Shown in pieces: positions 1 through 9,188 of a stretch of DNA of 64,000 nt (position 1 is the stretch's first letter; each line of letters opens with the position of its first letter). The notes under the pieces were generated by a model that was not told the origin of the DNA, did not search any database, and worked only from the letters and a program-made list of their open reading frames with translations. The translations under genes were made by a program, and so were the position numbers. This stretch comes from an uncultured Pontibacter sp. (GTDB lineage Bacteria > Bacteroidota > Bacteroidia > Cytophagales > Hymenobacteraceae): assembly GCF_947495565.1 (NCBI RefSeq), contig NZ_CANLZM010000004.1, positions 62,001 through 126,000 of the forward strand, read 5' to 3'.

Positions 1-1
1 A

Positions 2-490
2 AAGGCGCAGAAGCTCCTGTACGAGCGATTTGCCGCGCAAATGTATGGGGTTTGCCTACGCTACCTCAAAAACCAGATGGATGCGGAAGAAGCATTGCTC
101 AACGGATTCATGAAAATCTTTAAGAACGTAGATCGTTTCGAGGGCAAAGGAAGTTTTGAAGGCTGGGTGCGCCGAATTATGGTAAACGAGGCGCTGGCTT
201 TTCTGAGAAAGAAAGAGCCGCTGCACATAGCTATAGAAGACAGCTACATACAGGTGGCTACCACTTCCGGTGCAGACCAAGACCTGGCTGAAGGCGAGCT
301 GCTGGAGCTACTCAAAACGTTACCCGCAGGCTACAGAGCGGTTTTTAACCTGTACGCAATTGAAGGATACTCACACAAGGAAATAGCTGATATGCTCGGT
401 ATTACCGAAGGAACCTCTAAGTCGCAGTTAAGCAAGGCACGACACATGCTGCAGCGCCGGCTGGAGGGACAAGAAGCTATAGCCGGTTAA
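2..490 (+). CDS. ECF-type RNA polymerase sigma factor (5' end outside window)
   Basis: The reading frame is open from the first bases of the window, so the true start lies to the left; the Met at 41 is probably internal. The visible part has a sigma region 2 (core-binding and -10 recognition, around the segment with DAEEAL and GWVRRIMVNEAL) and a region 4 helix-turn-helix (around AIEGYSHKEIADMLGITEGT) near the C-terminus. Such factors direct RNA polymerase to a small regulon. It is followed after 15 bases by a single-span membrane protein and then a beta-barrel protein, so the three are probably one operon in which the membrane protein may control the sigma factor. The family call is firm; the regulon is unknown. 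Confidence 0.9.
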   Translation, partial: KAQKLLYERFAAQMYGVCLRYLKNQMDAEEALLNGFMKIFKNVDRFEGKGSFEGWVRRIMVNEALAFLRKKEPLHIAIEDSYIQVATTSGADQDLAEGELLELLKTLPAGYRAVFNLYAIEGYSHKEIADMLGITEGTSKSQLSKARHMLQRRLEGQEAIAG

Positions 491-505
491 TGAAGGAGAA
501 AGACA

Positions 506-1414
506 ATGAAACCAGAAGACATAGACAAAATATTTAAAGAGGGCCTGGGCAACTCCTCGCCCACTCCTCCTGCCGATCTTTGGAGCCGTTTGCAGGAACG
601 GATGGAGCCGGAGCAGGAAAAGCCTATAGTTTTAATGGTGCCAGAATCGGAGCAGAAAAATCGAGGCAAACAGCGTAACATGTGGTTCTACTCTTCTGTG
701 GCTGCTACCTTATCGCTGCTGCTGGCGGTTGGAGTTGTGTTCTATAACATCAACACCGGCACTCCTGAAATAAGTGAAACCATTACTAAGTATGACCTTA
801 AGCTGCCGGAAAGCCAACCAACTGCCGCCCCTATACTTATAGATGTGCCGCAAACTGCACCAGGAGAAAGTATGATGGCTCAGAACGGAGTTGCTGAAGA
901 AAACCTCTCCTCTCAGGAAAAAAATCTTACACCTCAGGCAACCGCCGAAGCCAAAGCCGCATCTAACATTACAAAGCAGCCTGCAACTAAGAAGATGTTA
1001 GCTGAGGCAAGACCTAAAGCTTTACAGCAAGCAAGCCGAACTAACACAGCTGTAGAAAAGGAAACTAAAAGCGATGCGCAGACGGCCATCGCAGCAAACT
1101 TAACACCAGAAGCACCTGCCGCAGAGGCAGCTCCGGCAAAAGAACCTGCAGGTTTTGCCAAGGCCAATCTCAACGCTGAGCCAGTTGAAATTATCATTAA
1201 ACGCGCTGTGGCCTCTCAGACTGCTATGCCAGAAGAAGTGCAGCAGACAGGCCGAAGCAGCAAGAAAACACTGGCTAAAAACATCTTCAAACAGGTGCGG
1301 AACCTTGCCTCCGGCGAAACCCTGGAGCTGGAGGAGCTGGGCATCCGGGCCGACCGGGTAGCTCTTGAAACACAAATCGGCAAACAGAAAATATCAAAAG
1401 TTATCAATCTCTAA
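506..1414 (+). CDS. Single-span membrane protein, possible anti-sigma factor
   Basis: This 302-residue protein has a short cytoplasmic N-terminus (residues 1-58), one hydrophobic segment at about 59-81, and a long Ala/Glu/Pro/Thr-rich periplasmic part. The N-terminal segment, with an IDKIF motif followed by PPADLWSRLQERM, resembles the short cytoplasmic heads of membrane proteins that follow ECF sigma genes in Bacteroidota. It starts 15 bases after the sigma gene and ends 10 bases before the next start. I infer, without a domain match, that it holds the upstream sigma factor at the membrane. The low-complexity linker (about residues 130-230) is likely unstructured. Confidence 0.6.
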   Translation: MKPEDIDKIFKEGLGNSSPTPPADLWSRLQERMEPEQEKPIVLMVPESEQKNRGKQRNMWFYSSVAATLSLLLAVGVVFYNINTGTPEISETITKYDLKLPESQPTAAPILIDVPQTAPGESMMAQNGVAEENLSSQEKNLTPQATAEAKAASNITKQPATKKMLAEARPKALQQASRTNTAVEKETKSDAQTAIAANLTPEAPAAEAAPAKEPAGFAKANLNAEPVEIIIKRAVASQTAMPEEVQQTGRSSKKTLAKNIFKQVRNLASGETLELEELGIRADRVALETQIGKQKISKVINL

Positions 1415-1424
1415 ACCCAAGATC

Positions 1425-2546
1425 ATGAAACGGATTATACTACTCGTAATGGCCATTTGCATGGCTGCCGCTACCGGTGTGTCTGCTAAAGGCGGCTCCA
1501 CCCTTAAAGAGCGCTTACAAACGTCTAACCAGGACACCATTGTGGTGAAAATGGCAAACGGCGCCAAGATGATCCTGCACCTGGAAAACATTCAGCAACT
1601 GCAGGCTTTCCAAAACTACAGCCTCGACTCCCTGATGCGCGAACTGACCAAGTATGTGGAGCGCGTAGACCAAATGGAGAGCTCCAACAAGGAATCCAAG
1701 GAGATGACTGTTACCTTTAACAAGCAAGAGGCGCAGGCTGGGCAGACGGAACAGGTAACCATCACAGTGCAAGAGCAGGATTCCATTAAAGGGCAAGGCA
1801 CAAACAAAGAGACGCATGAAGTGCGCATCAATAAAAGCATTGTGATAAAGGTGGATGTGGAAGAAGACAATGGCAACACGAAAGTAAATGTGGACATGCC
1901 TTCCAAACAGGAGCGCGACAGTACCAGGGAAGCTAAAGAAGCAGAAAGCTATAAAGCCACACGCTTCGGTTTTGATATGGACTTAGGCTTTAACACCTTC
2001 ACAGACATAGATAACACACCGGATCTGAAAGCCTGGGGCTCTCGCTACGTTAGCCTTAACTGGCGCCTTACCTCGCAGATAGGCGGCCGTAAAAGCCCGG
2101 TATACTTACTCTCCGGCCTGGAGTTCGCCTTTAACAACTATATGTTTGAGGATGATGTTCTGGTACAGGATATAGACGGAGTTACGGTTTTCTCCATAGA
2201 CCCGGAAGTGAACTACGAGAAGAGCAAGCTCACCCACTCCTCTGTAAACCTGCCCCTGATGCTTATGCTGCAATCTAAGCGCGACAATGGCAAAGACGGT
2301 TTTACGATAGCTGCCGGCCCTTTTATAGGCTACCGATTGGGCAGCCACTCTAAGCTGAAGTTCAACGGCGATAAAGAAAAAGACCGTGACAGCTTTAACC
2401 TAAGCGATATTCAGTATGGCGCGGAAGGTGTGATTGGATACGGTTCTTTGAAGCTGTTTGGCAAGTATAACATGAACGACCTGTTTAAAGATAACCGTGG
2501 CCCAGAGACAAGTGTAGTGAGTTTCGGACTTCGCCTGTTCCTGTAG
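1425..2546 (+). CDS. Outer-membrane beta-barrel protein (PorT-like fold)
   Basis: I chose the ATG at 1425 because it begins a clean signal peptide (MKRIILLVMAICMAAATGVSA, cleavage after about residue 20); an in-frame ATG 60 bases upstream would overlap the previous gene and bury the signal. The middle (about residues 60-170) is charged and probably partly coiled-coil. The C-terminal half has alternating amphipathic strands typical of an 8-strand barrel and ends in a hydrophobic strand (VVSFGLRLFL). It is the third gene of the sigma/membrane-protein operon and may be the envelope target or sensor of that system. The function is unknown. It is followed by a rho-independent terminator. Confidence 0.65.
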   Translation: MKRIILLVMAICMAAATGVSAKGGSTLKERLQTSNQDTIVVKMANGAKMILHLENIQQLQAFQNYSLDSLMRELTKYVERVDQMESSNKESKEMTVTFNKQEAQAGQTEQVTITVQEQDSIKGQGTNKETHEVRINKSIVIKVDVEEDNGNTKVNVDMPSKQERDSTREAKEAESYKATRFGFDMDLGFNTFTDIDNTPDLKAWGSRYVSLNWRLTSQIGGRKSPVYLLSGLEFAFNNYMFEDDVLVQDIDGVTVFSIDPEVNYEKSKLTHSSVNLPLMLMLQSKRDNGKDGFTIAAGPFIGYRLGSHSKLKFNGDKEKDRDSFNLSDIQYGAEGVIGYGSLKLFGKYNMNDLFKDNRGPETSVVSFGLRLFL

Positions 2547-2575
2547 CAAAGATGTTGTTTGTTTAAGTTGAGTTT

Positions 2576-2609
2576 AAAGGAGGGGCTTTTGCAGGTCCCT
2601 CCTTTTTTT
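2576..2609 (+). terminator. Rho-independent terminator after the beta-barrel gene
   Basis: The arms aaaggaggg and ccctccttt (9 bp) are separated by 12 bases and followed by a run of T. The T run touches the stop codon of the convergent methyltransferase gene. Confidence 0.8.
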
Positions 2610-3354
2610 AGCTGTTGCGCATAAAGTTATCAATGATGATGGCTGTAGCCGTAGCCACGTTTAAAGACTCAGCACCTCCGAAAGCAGGAATTTTGATGAG
2701 TTGATTTACCTGCTGCGCTACCTCTGGCCGAATACCGTTCGCTTCATTTCCTAGCACAACAATACCTTCCGGCTTCAGCTGCATGCGGTGCAGATTGTTC
2801 CCACTCAGAGCCGCTCCGTAAATTTTATACTTGTAGGTGTGCTGCTGCAGCCAACCTGGTAAATCAAGATAATGCACCTGGATGCGCGTAAAAGAGCCCA
2901 TTGTAGCGGAAATTACTTTGGCGTTGTAAAAGTCAGCACAAGTTTCTGAACAAACCACATGCTTCATACCATACCAGTCCGCAATGCGAATGATAGTGCC
3001 CAAATTGCCGGGGTCACGAATATCATCCAGGGCAATTACAAAATCATCCTGCTTTAGCTGAAGCGCCGGCAGCTGGCGCATACTGGCTACTGCCAGAGCG
3101 GCGTTATTACTCGAAAAGGAGCCGGCTTTTACCAGATCGTCCTCCTTCACCACCTCGTATTTCAAACCTTTGCTAAGCAAACCTGTATGTTCTGCAAGAA
3201 AGTGCTCGGTAACAAACAAATGCTGCAGCTTAAAGTCAGATTGAAGCAGTTCCAAAACACTTTTGGCTCCTTCCACTACAAAGGCTTGGTGTTGGTTGCG
3301 GTATTTTTTTACTTGCAACGATTTAATGTACTTTACAACTGCTTTTGATAACAT
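2608..3354 (-). CDS. TrmH/SpoU-family RNA 2'-O-methyltransferase
   Basis: This 248-residue SpoU-family enzyme transfers a methyl group from S-adenosylmethionine to a ribose 2'-OH in rRNA or tRNA. The N-terminal part (about 1-90) is the SpoU substrate-binding domain. The catalytic knot motifs are present: NLGTIIRIADW (motif 1, about residue 117), VVLGNEANGI (motif 2, about 200) and AESLNVATATAI (motif 3, near the C-terminus). The target nucleotide cannot be told from sequence. It starts 14 bases from the divergent Omp85 lipoprotein gene. Confidence 0.92.
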   Translation of the reverse strand: MLSKAVVKYIKSLQVKKYRNQHQAFVVEGAKSVLELLQSDFKLQHLFVTEHFLAEHTGLLSKGLKYEVVKEDDLVKAGSFSSNNAALAVASMRQLPALQLKQDDFVIALDDIRDPGNLGTIIRIADWYGMKHVVCSETCADFYNAKVISATMGSFTRIQVHYLDLPGWLQQHTYKYKIYGAALSGNNLHRMQLKPEGIVVLGNEANGIRPEVAQQVNQLIKIPAFGGAESLNVATATAIIIDNFMRNS

Positions 3355-3368
3355 AGCTGGTTACGCGT

Positions 3369-5813
3369 TTGAGATCACGATTATACATAGCTGCCCTGAG
3401 TTTTACAATGCTTGGCTTACATGCTTGCATCCCTACCAAGAACTTGGGCGAGAATGAGAAGCTGCTTGTAAGTATGGAGCCTAAGGGCTTGCAGACAGTA
3501 GAACCCACTGCCATTCAGAGCCTTTACCAGCAACAGCCTAACCGCATGGTGCTTGGTTCAACACCTTATCTGGCCCTTTACAATTTCGGTAAAAAGTTTT
3601 ACGATCCGCAAAATATCCAGCAACGGATAGCGAAGCAGGAAAGCCGCATGGACCGCAAAATTGCAGAGGCAGGCACTGATACGCTTAAAATTAACAAACT
3701 ACGCGATAAGTTTAGCAACCGGATAGATCGGCTGAAGGACAAACTGCAGGAAGGTAATTTTGTGATGCAGCTTGGTGAGCCTCCCGCCATTTATGACTCC
3801 CTGCGCATGCAGGACACGATGGACCAAATCGATATTTACCTCAACTCCAAAGGGTATTTCAACCATAATATAGACTATACCAAACAAGTAAAAAAAGACA
3901 AACTTGTTTACATAGATATAAATATTGAGGAGAATCGGCCTTATAATTACGCCGAGCTAAGCTACGATATCAAAGACCCGAGAATACTGCGGATCGTGAA
4001 GGCCACAGAAAACCGCTCGCTCCTACAGTTAGGCGAAAGGTATGACGAGGATCAGCTGACCAAAGAGCGGGACCGTTTATATGAATTGCTGAAAAACCGT
4101 GGCTACTATGATTTTGCCCGTGCCTACATAGCGTTTGATGTAGATACCAGCTACGCTCAGAACACAGCGCGCGTCAAAACTATAATTGAAAGCCCGGAGC
4201 AGGACTCAACTCACAAGGTGTACACCATTAAAAATGTATACTTTAAAACAGATGCCGACAGGTTTGGCATACCCCGCGATACGCTTGTTTACAATAGCAT
4301 CAAGTATGTTGCTTATGATCATAAGTACTCTCCGCTGATACTTGATAAAAAAGTAGATATATACCCTGGCCAGCGGTACAGCCAGTTTCGGACACTCACC
4401 ACGCAGCGTAAGCTTGCAGATCTGGATGCTTTTCAGTTTAACAACGTGTTCTATAACAAGGTACAAGCTCCCACAGACTCCACCTATGAGTTAAATGCTT
4501 TGGTGAATGCCCTGCCTGCTAAAAAATTCCAGGAAACGGCAGAGTTGGGTATGAACTTTACAGAGAAAAGGCCTGGTCCATTTTCTAGCCTCTCGCTGCG
4601 GGTGCGCAATGTATTTGGCGGAGCTGAAAACCTGGACTTCGGCATCAGGGGCGGTATTGAATACCAGGCCAGCCTTAGTGATGCAGGTGAGGCCGTGATG
4701 ATCAAAGAGTTTGGCCTTAATTCCTCCTTGTCGTTTCCGGTTATACTTTTTCCGTTTACCAACAAGAACCTGCTTTCGGAGTTTAGCCCGCGCACGCGTG
4801 TGTATACTGGCTACAACAGCGAAGACCGGCAGGAATACATCCGCTCTACCTATGAACTTGGCCTTGACTACATTTGGCAACGGTCTCGCAACCCGCTGCA
4901 GCCGCCAATTATGCAGTTTATTTTCTCGCCGGTCAACTTTAACATTGTGCAGGGCGAGATACTGGATACTGACTTCAGGAGCAGACTGGAAAATAACAGT
5001 ACAGGCAGCCGTTCTCTGTTAGGCAGTTTTGATGACGGTATCATTTCTTTCGTCGGCTTCAATTTTATCTATAACACAAATGATATTACCCAGACCCGGA
5101 ATGCCCGCTATTTTCGTACGCTTGTGGAGCTGGGCGGGCTGTCAAAGGAACTGGGGCTAAACTTAGAAATTAATGACCTTCGGACATACCAGTATGGGCG
5201 CATTAACCCGGATTACCGCCGTTATATACCTTTAGGCGGTCAGCGCTTTTTTGTTTACCGTGTCAATGCAGGTGTTGCCTCTCCCATGTTCAGCGGCAAT
5301 ACAATTCCTTACGACAAGTTTTTCTTTGCAGGTGGAGCATCCAGTGTCAGAGCATGGCAGTCGCGGCGGCTCGGCCTTGGATCTTATACTTCTCTAACGG
5401 TAACTGAAGATAAAGAAGGCAATAAACAGATTGTCAGGGATTTCAACATAGAGCAGCCTGGTGAGGTACTGGTGGAGGCAAACGTAGAATACCGCTTTAA
5501 TATGTTCAGCTTTATAAACGGCGCTTTGTTTGTGGATGCAGGCAATGTTTGGTTGTTAAAGCCAGATACGATTAGGCCCGGTGCTGACTTTCAGTTTAAC
5601 CGCTTCTATAAAGAGCTTGCTGTAGGTACAGGCTTTGGCCTTCGTTTTGACCTCTCCGTGCTTATTCTGCGCTTCGACTTTGCTACCAGAGTGTATGACC
5701 CAGCTGCTTACAAAGAAGACCGGTTTGTGCTTCCCAACTTCAACCTAACTGATTTCTTTACCCAGGATAGCTATCAAAGCACCCTACAGATTGGTATTGG
5801 CTATCCTTTTTAA
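3369..5813 (+). CDS. BamA/TamA-family (Omp85) outer-membrane lipoprotein, TamL-like
   Basis: The start is a TTG at 3369. It is the only choice that gives a full lipoprotein signal (lipobox LHAC, Cys 20), and an in-frame stop lies at 3354. The protein has 814 residues. The N-terminal half (about 100-400) carries POTRA-like repeats and the C-terminal half is a 16-strand Omp85 barrel ending in an aromatic strand (LQIGIGYPF). Bacteroidota carry a lipidated Omp85 called TamL that works with the inner-membrane-anchored TamB in outer-membrane assembly. The neighbouring TrmH gene fits that family context, but no tamB follows here; the next gene is a convergent dehydrogenase. The Omp85 call is firm; TamL rather than another lipidated Omp85 is inferred. 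Confidence 0.88.
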   Translation: MRSRLYIAALSFTMLGLHACIPTKNLGENEKLLVSMEPKGLQTVEPTAIQSLYQQQPNRMVLGSTPYLALYNFGKKFYDPQNIQQRIAKQESRMDRKIAEAGTDTLKINKLRDKFSNRIDRLKDKLQEGNFVMQLGEPPAIYDSLRMQDTMDQIDIYLNSKGYFNHNIDYTKQVKKDKLVYIDINIEENRPYNYAELSYDIKDPRILRIVKATENRSLLQLGERYDEDQLTKERDRLYELLKNRGYYDFARAYIAFDVDTSYAQNTARVKTIIESPEQDSTHKVYTIKNVYFKTDADRFGIPRDTLVYNSIKYVAYDHKYSPLILDKKVDIYPGQRYSQFRTLTTQRKLADLDAFQFNNVFYNKVQAPTDSTYELNALVNALPAKKFQETAELGMNFTEKRPGPFSSLSLRVRNVFGGAENLDFGIRGGIEYQASLSDAGEAVMIKEFGLNSSLSFPVILFPFTNKNLLSEFSPRTRVYTGYNSEDRQEYIRSTYELGLDYIWQRSRNPLQPPIMQFIFSPVNFNIVQGEILDTDFRSRLENNSTGSRSLLGSFDDGIISFVGFNFIYNTNDITQTRNARYFRTLVELGGLSKELGLNLEINDLRTYQYGRINPDYRRYIPLGGQRFFVYRVNAGVASPMFSGNTIPYDKFFFAGGASSVRAWQSRRLGLGSYTSLTVTEDKEGNKQIVRDFNIEQPGEVLVEANVEYRFNMFSFINGALFVDAGNVWLLKPDTIRPGADFQFNRFYKELAVGTGFGLRFDLSVLILRFDFATRVYDPAAYKEDRFVLPNFNLTDFFTQDSYQSTLQIGIGYPF

Positions 5814-5913
5814 ATTGATCATTGCCGGTTATTCCAACAACAGAGTTTGACCGGGTGGAAGGTTGCCACAACTTAATAGTTGAATTCTGTTTCAATATAA
5901 GTACTTTAAGATC

Positions 5914-5973
5914 ACAAGTATTAAAACAGAAAGCCCCGCTAGGAGTAGCGGGGCTTTCTGTTTTAATACTTGT
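5914..5973. terminator. Bidirectional terminator, 27-bp perfect inverted repeat
   Basis: The arms at 5914-5940 and 5947-5973 are perfectly complementary, with a 6-base loop. They include a GC core (agccccgct) and A/T flanks that supply a T tract in both directions. It lies between two convergent genes. The outer ends read acaagtatt/aatacttgt, close to the dispersed AAGTATA motif. Confidence 0.85.
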
Positions 5974-5979
5974 CTAAGC

Positions 5980-8058
5980 TTAATAGTTTAGCAGTTCCTT
6001 TAGTTTGGCAGCTACTTTATCGGCATTTGGCAGCATTTTTTTCTCCAGCTCCACGTTAAGCGGAATGGCAGGCAAATTGGCCGCACCCAAAGTATAAATC
6101 GGTGCATCCAGTTTTTGGAAGCAGTCTTTAGACAGCCTGCCAGCCAGCGATTCAGCGAACGAGTTCATCAGTGGCTCCTCTGTCAGGATTAACGCTTTGC
6201 CATGTCGTTCTACAGATGCTTTAACAGTTTCGTAATCAAGCGGGTTAAGCGTACGCAGGTCAACAATCTCTATACTTCCAGGATACTGTTTAGAAGCTGT
6301 TTTTGCCCAGTATACTCCCATGCCGTAGGTAATAACAGTCATGCTGTTGCCCATTCGCATCTCTTGCTCATCCGCCTGCTGCACAACATTGGCTTTGCCC
6401 AAAGGCAGAATGTAATTCTCGTCCGGCTCAATTGTTTTGGCATCCTCAGTGCCGGGCACCTTAGACCAGTAAATACCTTTATGCTCCAGCATCACAACAG
6501 GGTTCGGGTCCAGGAAAGCTGCTTTCATCAGGCCTTTCATATCAGCCGCATTGCTTGGGAATACTACTTTTATGCCACGGATATTGAGCAGCGTAGATTC
6601 TATACTTCCGGAGTGATAAGGTCCGCCGCCACCATATGCGCCAATCGGCACCCGGATAACTGATTGAATCGGGAATTTGCCGTTGCTTAAGTAGCAGCTC
6701 TTAGAAAGCTCCTCAACCAATTGGTTGATACCTGGCCAGATATAATCGGCAAACTGGATTTCTACAATGGCTTTAGCTCCCACTGCAGACATGCCTGCTG
6801 TTGAGCCTACTATGTAAGCTTCCTGAATAGGTGTGTTAAAGACGCGGGCATCTCCATACTTTTTAGCTAACAGCGCCGCCTCCCGGAACACGCCTCCCAG
6901 TTCGCCGCCCACATCCTGGCCGTAGAAAAGTGCCTCTGGGTACGACTTCAGGATATCCTCCACAGCGTGTAGAGCAGCATCTACCATAATTGCCTTCTCT
7001 GCTCCCGCCGGGCTGCGTTCTCCTTTTTCCTCGGTTACAGGTGTCGGAGCAAACTCGTGGGTATCAAAAGTTTCCGGGTCAGGATTTGGGGCATCCAGAG
7101 CACGTTTATAATCTTCGGCAACCGTGCGCATTGCCTCTTGTTCCAGCAGCTTTACTTCATCCACGCCTAAGCCTGCTCCTAAAAGCACTTCACGCAGCTT
7201 TGGGATCGGGTCGTCAACGGTGTGCTGCTGCAGGTTGTCTCCGCGGTACCATTCTCTGCGCACACCCGATGTATGGTGGCCCAGCAGCGGCACCTTGGCA
7301 TGTACTAGTATGGGTCTTCTAACCTTACGAGCGTATTCTATAGCAACGCGCATTCCTTCATAAGACTCTTCAAAGTCAGAGCCGTTTACCCGAAGGCGCT
7401 CCATACCTTTAAAGCCAGCGGCATACTCAAAGGCATCCATGGCACGCATTTCTTTGCCTGTGGCCGATATACCCCAATCATTGTCTTGTATCAGGTAGAT
7501 GATCGGAAGCCCCTTTAAAACAGCCATCTGGAAAGCCTCCGCTACTTCACCTTCCGTTACCGAACCATCACCAAGCGAACAAATCACGATAGGTTTCTCA
7601 TCTCCCTGCAGCAAACCCTGTCCTTCCAGGTAGGCCACACCATGCGCCATACCTGTGGCAGGAATAGCTTGCATGCCCGTTGCAGAGCTTTGGTGCGGAA
7701 TTGTCGGGAAGCCCTCTCGCTTCAGCGACGGGTGCCCGTAATAAGTACGCCCGCCACTGAAAGGGTCATCGGCTTTGGCCATCAGCTGCAGCATGAGTTC
7801 GTAAGGCTGTAAGCCCATCCCCAGCAGCATGGAATCATCGCGGTAGTAGAGCGAAGCGTAGTCGTAAGGCTTGAGTTGCATGGCCGCTGCCAGCTGTATG
7901 GCTTCATGTCCGCGCGATGTGCTGTGCACATACTTGCTACAAATCGCCTTGTTCTCTTCGTAAGTATCTGCCAGCGTTTTGGCAGTAATCATCAGTCGGT
8001 AAGCCGTTTTGAGTAGTTCCAGATCGAGTTTGGTGGCTTCCAAGGTATCTTTAGACAT
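5980..8058 (-). CDS. Fused alpha+beta E1 component of a 2-oxoacid dehydrogenase
   Basis: The 692 residues join the two E1 subunits in one chain: the alpha part at about 1-330 and the beta part at about 350-692. The thiamine-diphosphate motif is visible in the alpha part, starting GDG at 163-165 and ending with the Asn of QDNDWG around residue 193. E1 decarboxylates a 2-oxoacid and passes the acyl group to the lipoyl arm of E2. The fused layout is typical of Bacteroidota enzymes annotated as branched-chain (2-oxoisovalerate) dehydrogenase; pyruvate cannot be excluded. No E2 or E3 gene is adjacent, so those partners must be elsewhere. Confidence 0.88.
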   Translation of the reverse strand: MSKDTLEATKLDLELLKTAYRLMITAKTLADTYEENKAICSKYVHSTSRGHEAIQLAAAMQLKPYDYASLYYRDDSMLLGMGLQPYELMLQLMAKADDPFSGGRTYYGHPSLKREGFPTIPHQSSATGMQAIPATGMAHGVAYLEGQGLLQGDEKPIVICSLGDGSVTEGEVAEAFQMAVLKGLPIIYLIQDNDWGISATGKEMRAMDAFEYAAGFKGMERLRVNGSDFEESYEGMRVAIEYARKVRRPILVHAKVPLLGHHTSGVRREWYRGDNLQQHTVDDPIPKLREVLLGAGLGVDEVKLLEQEAMRTVAEDYKRALDAPNPDPETFDTHEFAPTPVTEEKGERSPAGAEKAIMVDAALHAVEDILKSYPEALFYGQDVGGELGGVFREAALLAKKYGDARVFNTPIQEAYIVGSTAGMSAVGAKAIVEIQFADYIWPGINQLVEELSKSCYLSNGKFPIQSVIRVPIGAYGGGGPYHSGSIESTLLNIRGIKVVFPSNAADMKGLMKAAFLDPNPVVMLEHKGIYWSKVPGTEDAKTIEPDENYILPLGKANVVQQADEQEMRMGNSMTVITYGMGVYWAKTASKQYPGSIEIVDLRTLNPLDYETVKASVERHGKALILTEEPLMNSFAESLAGRLSKDCFQKLDAPIYTLGAANLPAIPLNVELEKKMLPNADKVAAKLKELLNY

Positions 8059-8120
8059 AGGTTGCTTTAAGGTTTGCCCGAAGTTACAAATTTTAAGAAT
8101 TAAGTAAAATACGGAATGGG

Positions 8121-8152
8121 TTCGGCAATGCGCCTAAGAATCGGTATTTTTG
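8121..8152 (+). promoter_or_regulatory. Candidate promoter for hemF
   Basis: TATTTTTG at 8145-8152 matches the Bacteroidota -7 consensus TAnnTTTG. TTCG at 8121, 20 bases upstream, is a 3-of-4 match to the -33 TTTG. It would leave a leader of about 125 bases before the hemF ATG. Sequence match only. Confidence 0.35.
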
Positions 8153-8285
8153 CCAAAATTTCAGTGTCACAAGACTTCAGCCTTGGAACAAAAGAAATTT
8201 TGAAGGCCAGAGCTGCTTTATACTTTGTACTAAGTCTATTTTCTTGTGCCTAACGTCTAAAATCATACTTCAAGCATCTATAACA

Positions 8286-9188
8286 ATGTTCAGAGAAAAA
8301 GTTGAGGCGTTTATGCGCCAGTTTCAGTCAGACCTTTGCCATGCACTTGAAACCTGCGACGGTGGCGCTACCTTCAGCTCCGATGTATGGGAGCATGAGG
8401 GCGGCGGCGGCGGCAACTCCCGTGTTATAGAGGGCGGAACGGTTTTGGAAAAAGGAGGCGTTAACTTTTCTGCTGTTCAGGGCGAGCTTTCACCGCAGTT
8501 CCTGAAGGCGCTGCAAATGCCTGATCCGCGTTATTTTGCCACAGGTGTATCGGTAGTTATGCATCCGCACAGCCCCATGGTGCCTATTACGCACATGAAC
8601 GTGCGCTATTTTGAGTCTGGAAACGGACAAGCGTGGTTCGGAGGCGGCATAGACCTGACCCCAATTTATGTAGATGTGAAGCAGGCGCGCGAGTTTCATG
8701 AGCAGATGAAGGCTGTCTGCGATAAGCACCATCCAAGCTATTACACAGAGTTTAAAAAATGGGCGGATGATTATTTCTATAATGAGCACCGGGACGAGAC
8801 ACGTGGCGTAGGCGGCATTTTCTTCGACAGGTTAATGGCAACCGACGAGATAAGCCTGGAAGACCGGTTTGACTTTGTGCAGGATGTGGCTTACGCTTTT
8901 ATACCTTTCTATACTTCTATCATGAACCAGAACCGCGAGTTGCCTTACGGAGAGCGTGAAAAGCAGTGGCAACTGATCCGTCGCGGGCGCTACGTGGAGT
9001 TTAACCTGGTTTACGACCGAGGCACCAAGTTCGGGCTCCTGACAAAAGGCAGAATTGAGTCTATCCTGATGAGCTTGCCAACACATGCCTCCTGGGTATA
9101 TAATTTTAAACCTGAACCAGGGAGCCCCGAAGAGCAGACAATCAATTATTTAAAGAAGGATATTGACTGGCTTAACGAAGGCAAGTAA
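8286..9188 (+). CDS. hemF: Oxygen-dependent coproporphyrinogen III oxidase
   Basis: The enzyme oxidatively decarboxylates coproporphyrinogen III to protoporphyrinogen IX in heme synthesis, using O2. The 300-residue length fits HemF. Family segments are clear: the Gly-rich HEGGGGGNSRVIEGG near residue 40, the HPHSPMVPITHMNVRYF stretch near 95-110, GGGIDLTPIY, and the C-terminal RGRYVEFNLVYDRGTKFGL. I chose the ATG at 8286 over a TTG 42 bases upstream because MFREKVEAF is the usual N-terminus. Its stop overlaps the start of the PAP2 gene (TAATG), so the two are co-transcribed. Confidence 0.97.
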   Translation: MFREKVEAFMRQFQSDLCHALETCDGGATFSSDVWEHEGGGGGNSRVIEGGTVLEKGGVNFSAVQGELSPQFLKALQMPDPRYFATGVSVVMHPHSPMVPITHMNVRYFESGNGQAWFGGGIDLTPIYVDVKQAREFHEQMKAVCDKHHPSYYTEFKKWADDYFYNEHRDETRGVGGIFFDRLMATDEISLEDRFDFVQDVAYAFIPFYTSIMNQNRELPYGEREKQWQLIRRGRYVEFNLVYDRGTKFGLLTKGRIESILMSLPTHASWVYNFKPEPGSPEEQTINYLKKDIDWLNEGK

